From Stutzerimonas stutzeri KOS6 (GTDB lineage Bacteria; Pseudomonadota; Gammaproteobacteria; Pseudomonadales; Pseudomonadaceae): 64,000 bases of DNA. The stretch covers positions 508,553 through 572,552 of the forward strand of contig NZ_KK020675.1 of NCBI RefSeq assembly GCF_000307775.2, in the 5' to 3' direction. The translations under genes were made by a program, and so were the position numbers. Shown here piece by piece: positions 57,526 to 64,000 of this stretch. A model generated the notes under the pieces. That model was not told where the DNA came from, ran no database searches, and worked only from the letters and a program-made list of their open reading frames with translations. Every line of letters starts with the position of its first letter. Position 1 is the stretch's first letter.

Positions 57526-59058
57526 ATGCCCGAGCTTCGCCATCGCCCTGAACACCCGTCCCCGACACTCCTGCGCTCGGCCATGGCCGCAACGCTGCTG
57601 GCCATCGCCGCGCACGCCCCGGCAGCCATCACGGACCGCGACCTCGCCGCCCGCGATGCCGAGAACAAGCGCCTGAGTGCCGAGCTGCTGGCCGAGCCCA
57701 ACGAGCTGACCCAAGCGCTGGACAGCCGCTACAACCACATCATCACCTACGGCCAGTCGCTCGCCTCCGCCGCCGAAGGCTGGCCGGCGCTGTCCGTCGC
57801 GCCGCGCTACGACAACCTGATGCTCGGCCGCTCGCCGCGCTCGGCGGCCTTCAGCGGAGCCGCGTTCAAGCCGGTCGGCGAGATCGCCTTCACCCCGCTG
57901 CGCGCCGTGGTGCAACAGAAGAGCGATGCGGCGGTGCTGCTCGATGCGGAAAAGGTCGGCGAGCTGCCGCCGCAGGCCCAGGAAGAAGGCGAATCAGTGG
58001 AAGTCGGCGCGCTGAACATGGCGCGCCGGCTCTATCTGCATCAGCTCGGTCGCGACACCGACCCGGATCACCTGCTCGTAGCCAGTAACGCCTCCACCTC
58101 CGGGCGCTCCATTGCCCAACTGTCGAAAAGCGGCGGGACCAACGAGTACCAGCGGGTGATCCAGGCAGCCGAACAGGCCAAGGCGCTGGCCAATGCACAG
58201 CGCGCGAGCTACAGCATCAGCGCCTTCTTCTGGCTGCAGGGCGAGTACGACTATTCGCAGACCAACGGCGGCCGGAACGACAAGGCCTACTACAAGGCCC
58301 GGCTGCGCCAGCTGCGCGATGACCTCTACGCCGACACCGCCCGGGCCATCGCCGGGCAGGACAAGATGCCGGCATTCTTCAGCTACCAGACCGACGCCAA
58401 ATCCTCGGTCAAGGACGGCTCGCTGGCCGTGGGCATGGCGCAATGGGAACTGGCCCGGGAAGAACCCGGCTGGTTCCTGGTCGGCCCGGTCTATCCGTAC
58501 ACCGACAAGGGCGTGCACCTGTCGGCGAACGGCTACCGCTGGTTCGGCCAGATGCTCGGCAAGGTCTACCACCGCGTGGTCGTCGAACGAAAGGGCTGGG
58601 CACCGCTGTCCCCGCGCCGCGCCACGCTGGATGGGCGCGACGTGCTGATCGATTTCCACGTTCCGCACCCGCCCCTGGCATTCGACCAGCCCTACATCGG
58701 CCACAGGGCCAGCGATGTAAAGAACAAGGGGTTCATGCTCCACGACGATCAGGGCGAAGTGCCGATCGCCGCCGTGGAAATCGTCGCCGACACCATCGTC
58801 CGCCTGCGCGCCGGCCGCGACCTGGCCGGTCAGCCCCACGTCAGCTACGCCAGCTATCAGGTCGGCGGCGCCGGCCAGCTACGCGACAGCGAACCACTGC
58901 GCGCCGACACCACCTACGAATACCTCCCCGACCTGATGCCCGCCGAAGCCAACATCAAGGCGCTGGTGCACCAGCCCTACCCGCTGCAAAACTGGAGCAT
59001 CGCGTTCGATATCGCCGCTGAAAAAGACCCGCCAGCAGAACAGCCCGTCAGCGAGTAA
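57526..59058 (+). CDS. Secreted SGNH/SASA-type esterase candidate, 510 residues
   Basis: The protein has an N-terminal signal-like segment (LLRSAMAATLLAIAAHAPAA). A sialate-O-acetylesterase-like core follows: IITYGQSLASAAEGWPAL (nucleophile in GQS), AFFWLQGEYDYSQTNGG and TDKGVHLSANGYRWFGQM (Asp/His pair). The C-terminal 150 residues, with VPHPPLAFDQPYIGH, look beta-rich. The exact substrate is unknown. An alternative start (MAATLLAIAAHAPAA) would shorten the N-terminus by 19 residues. Confidence 0.75.
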   Translation: MPELRHRPEHPSPTLLRSAMAATLLAIAAHAPAAITDRDLAARDAENKRLSAELLAEPNELTQALDSRYNHIITYGQSLASAAEGWPALSVAPRYDNLMLGRSPRSAAFSGAAFKPVGEIAFTPLRAVVQQKSDAAVLLDAEKVGELPPQAQEEGESVEVGALNMARRLYLHQLGRDTDPDHLLVASNASTSGRSIAQLSKSGGTNEYQRVIQAAEQAKALANAQRASYSISAFFWLQGEYDYSQTNGGRNDKAYYKARLRQLRDDLYADTARAIAGQDKMPAFFSYQTDAKSSVKDGSLAVGMAQWELAREEPGWFLVGPVYPYTDKGVHLSANGYRWFGQMLGKVYHRVVVERKGWAPLSPRRATLDGRDVLIDFHVPHPPLAFDQPYIGHRASDVKNKGFMLHDDQGEVPIAAVEIVADTIVRLRAGRDLAGQPHVSYASYQVGGAGQLRDSEPLRADTTYEYLPDLMPAEANIKALVHQPYPLQNWSIAFDIAAEKDPPAEQPVSE

Positions 59059-59072
59059 CCCCCCGGCGCCGG

Positions 59073-59141
59073 TCATACCGGCGCTTCGATCCCCAGCACG
59101 CGCATGCGCCGATACACCGTCGGGCGCGACACGCCAAGCCC
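59073..59141 (-). pseudogene. Remnant of a Fis-type HTH regulator C-terminus
   Basis: Read on the minus strand, 22 codons between two stops encode GLGVSRPTVYRRMRVLGIEA and end PV before a TGA. This closely resembles the C-terminal Fis-type DNA-binding helix-turn-helix of sigma54-activator proteins. The rest of the gene is absent: upstream sequence reads into a stop and then the GST region. It appears to be a scar of a deletion or rearrangement. Confidence 0.6.
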
Positions 59142-59209
59142 TCACCGCTCAGGGTCTTCGTCGATTTCCTCAAGGCCGGGGGACAGGAGCGGAGCTGACT
59201 CAGCGCCGG

Positions 59210-59797
59210 TCAGGGCTTGGGCAGATAACCCGGCAACGCTTCCAGCCGCTCCATCCAGCGGGCGACGTGGCTGTACGGCGTGAGATCCACATCGCCTTCC
59301 GGTGCCAGCACCACGTAGGGGTAGGCTGCGCAGTCGGCGATGGTCGGCCGGTCGATCGCCAGCCAGTCGTGGCGCTGCAGATGATCGTCCAGCAACTTGA
59401 GCACCGCCGGCGCCTTGGCCAGCGCTGCGGCCTTGTCCAGCGGATAGCCGAATTTCTGTACCAGCCGCGCCGCATTCAGGCTGTGCTGAATCTCGTTGGC
59501 GGTGAAGGACAGCCACTGCACGATCTCCGCCTGCCCGCGCGGATTGTCCGGCCACCACGCCAGGCCGCCATAGGTCCCGGCGAGGTAGACCAGAATGGCT
59601 TGCGAGTCGCGGACGATGTGGCCGCCATCATCCAGAATCGGCAACTGCCCCAGCGGGTTCAGCTCGGACAGCGGCGGCTTCTTGTGCGCACCATTGGCGA
59701 AATCCACCGCTACCAATTCAAGGTCGATGTTTGCCAGCGCAGCGAACAGCCGCACCTTGTAGCAATTGCCGGATGGAGCCAGGTCATACAGTTTCAT
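59210..59797 (-). CDS. Glutathione S-transferase family protein
   Basis: The 195-residue protein has the N-terminal thioredoxin-like domain (MKLYDLAPSGNCYKVRLFAA, with LGQLPILDDGG and RDSQAILVYLAGTYG) and the alpha-helical C-terminal domain ending WMERLEALPGYLPKP. The ATG is preceded by AAGGAGGTGCGC. It overlaps the VOC gene upstream by four bases (ATGA), so the two form an operon. The substrate is unknown. Confidence 0.9.
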   Translation of the reverse strand: MKLYDLAPSGNCYKVRLFAALANIDLELVAVDFANGAHKKPPLSELNPLGQLPILDDGGHIVRDSQAILVYLAGTYGGLAWWPDNPRGQAEIVQWLSFTANEIQHSLNAARLVQKFGYPLDKAAALAKAPAVLKLLDDHLQRHDWLAIDRPTIADCAAYPYVVLAPEGDVDLTPYSHVARWMERLEALPGYLPKP

Positions 59798-60222
59798 TGC
59801 GCACCTCCTTCGATGAGCTGATTGAATTCGAGAACGTTGCCGTCCGGGTCACGGATGAACAGCGCGATCCGCCGCGGGCCGATGGGATGCGGCCCCTCGG
59901 TGATGACGATGCCCTGCGCCTCGAGCCAATGCTGGAGGGCCGTGAGGTCGTCGACGATAAAGGCCGGATGGGTCATGCCCGGACGCTTGACCGGCGCATC
60001 CAGCAGCACGTTATGCGCATCGGCTGCACGCGCACCGTTGAAGATCAGGTTGATGCGCACGCCATCCGGGCTGAGCATTTCGTTGGCCTCGAACAGCGGA
60101 AAGCTCGCGCTCTCGACGAAGCCCAGCGCCTGGTAAAAGGCCATCGCGCGCGGCCGGTCGCTGACACGAATGCCGATGTGGTCGTAGGCGAGAATTCGAG
60201 CGGGACTGGCTGATTGATTCAT
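59794..60222 (-). CDS. VOC/glyoxalase-family protein
   Basis: The 142-residue protein (MNQSASPARILAYDHIGIRV) has paired VOC modules (DHIGIRVSDRPRAMAFYQAL and ALFIRDPDGNVLEFNQLIEG), with the terminal Glu in a likely metal position. It has GGAG nine bases ahead of the ATG; the 19 extra upstream codons lack a site. It overlaps the GST gene. It is divergent from the LysR gene at 60336. Confidence 0.87.
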   Translation of the reverse strand: MNQSASPARILAYDHIGIRVSDRPRAMAFYQALGFVESASFPLFEANEMLSPDGVRINLIFNGARAADAHNVLLDAPVKRPGMTHPAFIVDDLTALQHWLEAQGIVITEGPHPIGPRRIALFIRDPDGNVLEFNQLIEGGAQ

Positions 60223-60335
60223 GTGCGAAACTCCAGAAGACCTCGGTCCCTGAAGTGTCAGCCGCCCTGCGGGTTTCACCTATGCCGCGGGCCTGACAAC
60301 ATCTATGCAGCAATCGCACAAATCCAGGGGTGGCA

Positions 60336-61259
60336 ATGGACAAGCTCAAGGCAATGGCCAACTTCGTTCGCATCGTCGACAACGGCAGCCTGAGCTCGGC
60401 CGCCGATGCCACCGGGCAATCCGTGGCATCGGTGGTACGCTCGCTGGCCGCACTGGAACGCCACCTCGGCGTGCGCCTGCTGAATCGCACCACCCGACGC
60501 ATGGCCCTGACCGACGAGGGTACGGAGTACCTGGCCTGGAGCCGCCGCATGCTGGCGGACTTCGCCGACATGGAACAGCGCCTGGAAGCCAGTGACGGCG
60601 CCGTCCGCGGCCTGCTGCGCATCACCGCGCCAGTGGAGTTCGGCCAGCGTTACGTCGCGCCGCTGGTGAACGCATTTCTCGGGGAACATGCAGATATACG
60701 GGTCGAGCTGAACCTGAGCGACCAGATCGTCCCGCTGCTCGACGAACGCCTCGACCTCGCCCTGCGCATCGGCCAGCTGCCCGACTCAGCGATGGTTGCC
60801 CGGCAGATCGGCAGCACCCGGCTGGTCACCTGCGCCAGCCCGGACTACCTGAGCACCGCCCCCTCCATCGACACCCCGGCGGCGCTGAAGGACCACGCCT
60901 GCATCCTCTTCGCCGCCCAGGGCCGCCACTGGTACTACCGCCAGGGCGAGACGGAACAAGCCGAAGAAATCACCCCGCGCCTGACCTGCAACCAGATCCG
61001 CGCTGCCAGCCTGGCCTGCGTACAGGGCCTGGGCATCACGCGGCTGATGCACTATCAGGTCGCCGACGAACTGGCTGATGGGCGTCTGGTAAGAGTGCTC
61101 AGGGATTACGAACCGAAGGACCTGCCGATCCAACTGGTGTACCCGCACGCCTTGCAGCTGTCGCCAAGGGTGCGGGCGTTTGTGGAATGGGCTTGCCCGA
61201 GGTTGGAGAGGCTCACGCCGGGGCCGGATGGGGATAGTAGGCCGGCTGCTTTCTCCTAA
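60336..61259 (+). CDS. LysR-family transcriptional regulator
   Basis: The 307-residue protein starts MDKLKAMANFVRIVDNG with AGGGG upstream; a GTG two codons earlier is possible. It has a LysR HTH (SSAADATGQSVASVVRSLAA) and an effector domain (GLLRITAPVEFGQRYVAPLV). Its divergence from the VOC-GST pair makes it their likely regulator. The ligand is unknown. Confidence 0.88.
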   Translation: MDKLKAMANFVRIVDNGSLSSAADATGQSVASVVRSLAALERHLGVRLLNRTTRRMALTDEGTEYLAWSRRMLADFADMEQRLEASDGAVRGLLRITAPVEFGQRYVAPLVNAFLGEHADIRVELNLSDQIVPLLDERLDLALRIGQLPDSAMVARQIGSTRLVTCASPDYLSTAPSIDTPAALKDHACILFAAQGRHWYYRQGETEQAEEITPRLTCNQIRAASLACVQGLGITRLMHYQVADELADGRLVRVLRDYEPKDLPIQLVYPHALQLSPRVRAFVEWACPRLERLTPGPDGDSRPAAFS

Positions 61260-61425
61260 ACGGTCACGAAACGCGCCACCACTAACGGGTCCGCACCTTC
61301 TTCTGGATCAGGTTTCTTGACGAGGACTCAGGCCCCCAAAGCAGACGCCTACTGTCCAGCGGTGAGTGCAGTGGGCGTATTTCCAACATGGGGTTCTGCT
61401 CCATTTCCACACACTTTAAGAGCTA

Positions 61426-62931
61426 TCAAACTTCACGCTCCCTGTAGCCTCTGAGCATGATGAATACAAAGATTCCCAGAATTCCGATCATCACCGAGGA
61501 AGTCATCAACAACATCGCATGCGCCGCCGAAAAAGCGTCTTTGGCCGCCTCGATCAGAGCAGCACCCTGGGGCTCAATCAAACTGTGAGCGACGACGTAG
61601 CTATCGCCAATCGAGCGCTCCGCACGCTCTGCTAGCGGTTTCGCAAGATCCATGGGAAGCGAGATCGTGTGGCTAAATATATCGGACAGGAATACACCGA
61701 AAAGAGTGATCCCAAGGCCGGTGCCCAGCTCATAGCCGGTGGCCTCGAGCGCACCTGCCGCCGCGCCCCTGCTGGCGTCCACCGAACCCATGATGGCAAT
61801 GGACGAGGCGGTCAGGCCGATACTCAGGGTCAGGCCCAGCAGCGCCAACATCGCCGGGACCGTGAAACCAGGCTCATGGAAATCGGCCAGGGCCAGGAAG
61901 GCCAGGGCCACGGCAGACAGCCCCATCGACGCACTGGCCACCAGACGCAGGCCGCAGAGGTTGGACAAGTAGCCGGCCACCGGCCCACCGACGGCTGCGG
62001 CGGCCATGATCGGGATCATGAAGATGCCGGCCTGCAGCGGCGTCTTGCCCAGCACGTACTGCAGCTCCTGCGCCAGCGTCAGTTCGACCCCGGCCAAGGC
62101 ACCGGTCGCCACCACGGCCATGATCATCCCGGCAAGGATCGCTGGGTGCGAGAACAGCGACAGGTCGAGCATGGGCGTCGCCGAATGCAGTTGCAGGTGC
62201 ACGAAGGCGGTCAGCAGGCCCAGCCCAAACAAGATCACCGACAGTGCCACGCCCAGGGTTTGCGTCGCGCCGAAAGCAGCCTTGATGCCGTAAACCGTCA
62301 TCAGCATGCCGGCGATCAGCAACAGGACCTGGCCCAGCGCCCAGGTACCGGGCGTGGTTTGCTCCGTGCGCGGCAGCAGGAGGAACACCAGCGGCGCGAC
62401 CACCAGCATGATCGGCACGTTGATCAGGAAGGCCGAGCCCCACCAGAAGTGCTCCAGCAGCGCCCCGCCGATCAGCGGCCCAAGCGCGGCGCCGGCCGCA
62501 CCGACCATGCCCCACAGGCCCAGGGCCATGGCGCGCTCGTCTTCGTCCTCGAAGGTGCGGCGGATGATGCCCAGCACGCACGGCATGATCATCGAGCCGC
62601 CGAGCGCCAGCAGCACCCGTGCAGCGATGAGCAGCGCGGGGGTCGGCGCGAAGGCTGCCAGCAGTGAGGCGATGCCGAACACCACCAGGCCGGTGAGCAG
62701 CACGCGGCGGTTGCCGATGCGGTCGGCCAGGGTGCCCATCGGCACCAGCAGGCCTGCCATCAGCAACGGGTAGATGTCGATGATCCACAGCACCTCGGTG
62801 GCCGAGGCGCCGAGCGCGAGGGTCAGCGAGGGCACGGCGATGTGCAGGATGGTCATGTCGATGACCACCGGCAGGAAGGCCAGCATGACGGCCAGCAGGA
62901 TCAGCCAGCGACGGGGAATGACGGTAAGCAT
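61426..62931 (-). CDS. DHA2-family MFS drug/proton antiporter (14 TM)
   Basis: The 501-residue protein has fourteen predicted membrane segments, the MFS motif A GTLADRIGNRRVLLTG and the DHA2-type ALLIAARVLLALGGSMIMP block, resembling SmvA/QacA-type exporters. It is downstream of an outer-membrane factor gene on the same strand, so the pair may work as a multidrug or metabolite efflux system. A periplasmic adaptor gene may be beyond the right edge. Confidence 0.88.
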   Translation of the reverse strand: MLTVIPRRWLILLAVMLAFLPVVIDMTILHIAVPSLTLALGASATEVLWIIDIYPLLMAGLLVPMGTLADRIGNRRVLLTGLVVFGIASLLAAFAPTPALLIAARVLLALGGSMIMPCVLGIIRRTFEDEDERAMALGLWGMVGAAGAALGPLIGGALLEHFWWGSAFLINVPIMLVVAPLVFLLLPRTEQTTPGTWALGQVLLLIAGMLMTVYGIKAAFGATQTLGVALSVILFGLGLLTAFVHLQLHSATPMLDLSLFSHPAILAGMIMAVVATGALAGVELTLAQELQYVLGKTPLQAGIFMIPIMAAAAVGGPVAGYLSNLCGLRLVASASMGLSAVALAFLALADFHEPGFTVPAMLALLGLTLSIGLTASSIAIMGSVDASRGAAAGALEATGYELGTGLGITLFGVFLSDIFSHTISLPMDLAKPLAERAERSIGDSYVVAHSLIEPQGAALIEAAKDAFSAAHAMLLMTSSVMIGILGIFVFIMLRGYREREV

Positions 62932-62940
62932 GGACGGACT

Positions 62941-63999
62941 CTATTGAGCCGCTGTGACAGCGGCAACCTCCGGAATATCGCGCGCATGCAGGCCGCCACC
63001 CAGCGACTTGTACAGCGCCACCCGGTTGGCGATTTCCGCGCGGCGCAGCTCCAGCAGCGCCTGCCGTACGGCCTGTAACTGGCGTTGCGCGTCGAGCAGC
63101 TCCAGACGGCCATCGACGCCCGCGCGGTAACGCAGGTCAGACAATTGCAGACGCCGCTCGGCCGCGCTCAATGCGCGCAGTTGCGCCTCGATTTGGCGGT
63201 CGAAGGTGGCGGTTCCGGCCAGGGCATCGGCCACCTCGCGGAAGGCGCCCTGGATGGCGCGCTCGTACTGCGCGACCGCTTCGGATTTGCGCACTTCGGC
63301 CAGGCGCAGTTCGGCGCGCAGGCGCCCGCCCTGAAACAGCGGCTGGGAAATCTGTGGTGCGAAACGCCAGACCTGTCCGGCCGGGTCGAACAAACTGCCG
63401 AGCGAGGTGCTGGCATAGCCGAACGACGCGGTCAGGGAAATCTGCGGGAAGAACGATGCCCGCGCCGCGCCGATATCGGCATTGGCGGCGACCAGAATCT
63501 GCTCGGCCTGGCGCAGATCCGGCCGATTCAGCAGCAGGTCGGCTGGCAACCCCGCCGGCAGTTGCGCGATCACCGATTGGCGCTCCAATGGCAAGCCAGC
63601 AGGGAGATCGCCCGGCAGTTCGCTGCCCACCAGCAACTGCAGGGCGTTGTCCGCCTGCGCCAGGGCGCGGCGGCGCGTCTGCAGGTCGGCTTCGGCCTGG
63701 GCCACCTGCCCTTCGGCCTGGGCCACGTCCAGGCTGCTGCTCTGCTCGGCCCGCTTGAGCAGGCGCGCCAGTTCCAGCGATTGCTGCCAGTCGGCCAGGG
63801 TGCGTTCGGTGAGCTGCAGTTGCTCGTCGGCCAGACGCTGGGCGAAGTAGGCCTCGGCCACCGCACCGACCAGGGCGATCTGCGCCGCGTCGCGGCCCTG
63901 CTCGCTGGCCAGGTAGCGCGCGAATGCCGCATCGGAGAGCGCGCGCACACGGCCGAACAGGTCCAGCTCGAAGGCGCTGAGGGCAACGTTCACCCCGCT
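62941..63999 (-). CDS. NodT/OprM-family outer-membrane efflux factor (partial, N-terminus outside window)
   Basis: The 353 visible codons contain FELDLFGRVRALSDAAFARY at the left of the frame, then the two repeated coiled-coil and barrel halves of the TolC-like family. These include AEAYFAQRLADEQLQLTERT and LPADLLLNRPDLRQAEQILV, followed by ASFFPQISLTASFGYAS. Such proteins form the outer-membrane channel for tripartite efflux. The lipoprotein signal and first part lie past the right edge. The gene precedes the MFS transporter by nine bases. Confidence 0.88.
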   Translation of the reverse strand, partial: SGVNVALSAFELDLFGRVRALSDAAFARYLASEQGRDAAQIALVGAVAEAYFAQRLADEQLQLTERTLADWQQSLELARLLKRAEQSSSLDVAQAEGQVAQAEADLQTRRRALAQADNALQLLVGSELPGDLPAGLPLERQSVIAQLPAGLPADLLLNRPDLRQAEQILVAANADIGAARASFFPQISLTASFGYASTSLGSLFDPAGQVWRFAPQISQPLFQGGRLRAELRLAEVRKSEAVAQYERAIQGAFREVADALAGTATFDRQIEAQLRALSAAERRLQLSDLRYRAGVDGRLELLDAQRQLQAVRQALLELRRAEIANRVALYKSLGGGLHARDIPEVAAVTAAQ

Positions 64000-64000
64000 C

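Overview
The window is high-GC gammaproteobacterial DNA. Its gene content and order point to Pseudomonas in the broad sense, most likely the P. stutzeri group (Stutzerimonas). The first part has the ruvC-ruvA-ruvB-ybgC-tolQ-tolR-tolA-tolB order with yebC and aspS beside it, followed by a Dps-like gene, slyX, an OprD-type porin and proS, as I recall it from P. aeruginosa. The later tsdB-tsdA pair, the curli genes and the palindromic GTAGGAGCG and GTAGGGTGGGCTTCAGCCC repeats fit the P. stutzeri side of the group. I saw no rRNA or tRNA genes, insertion sequences, phage genes or CRISPR arrays.

Layout. 1-8438, minus strand: cell-envelope Tol system and Holliday-junction genes, YebC-type regulator, aspartyl-tRNA synthetase. 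8439-16474: a MITE-like inverted repeat, a Dps-like protein, a membrane-anchored cold-shock-domain protein, slyX and a HIT protein, an OprD-family porin, proS, a lipoprotein, a lytic transglycosylase and a TlpA-like thioredoxin. 16702-28438: small conserved proteins, YihY-type membrane protein, ArsC-like/WrbA/DUF2069 cluster, hda-perM-DUF2066 (minus), purM-purN with two envelope proteins, dapC. 28567-37100: thioredoxin, YffB-like, dapD, sufS-sufE, a tandem repeat array, a FabH-like synthase, the thiosulfate dehydrogenase pair tsdB-tsdA, and small genes including an ankyrin protein. 37155-45644: ybaK, glpD, metE/metR region, an SDR, a VOC protein and a LysE exporter.

45877-50253 is the most distinctive region: a complete, unidirectional curli amyloid locus csgD-csgE-csgF-csgG-csgB-csgA. 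CsgD would activate it. CsgG forms the outer-membrane pore, with CsgE and CsgF as accessory factors. CsgB nucleates fibres and CsgA is the fibre subunit. CsgA is about 2.8 times the length of the E. coli protein, with roughly 17 curlin repeats instead of five. A 54-base hairpin separates csgG from csgB.

50629-54134 looks like a nucleobase/nucleoside uptake module: Tsx-like channel, NCS2 permease and a RutR-type TetR regulator. 54141-64000 holds a LysR regulator, a secreted retropepsin-like protein, a DUF305 protein, an RlmI/K-type methyltransferase, a secreted SASA-type esterase candidate, a regulator remnant, GST and VOC genes, another LysR regulator, and a DHA2-type efflux pump with its outer-membrane factor, which runs off the right edge.

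Start codons were moved inward from the longest open frame wherever a Shine-Dalgarno match or family length favoured it. All family calls come from reading the sequence; no database search was run.
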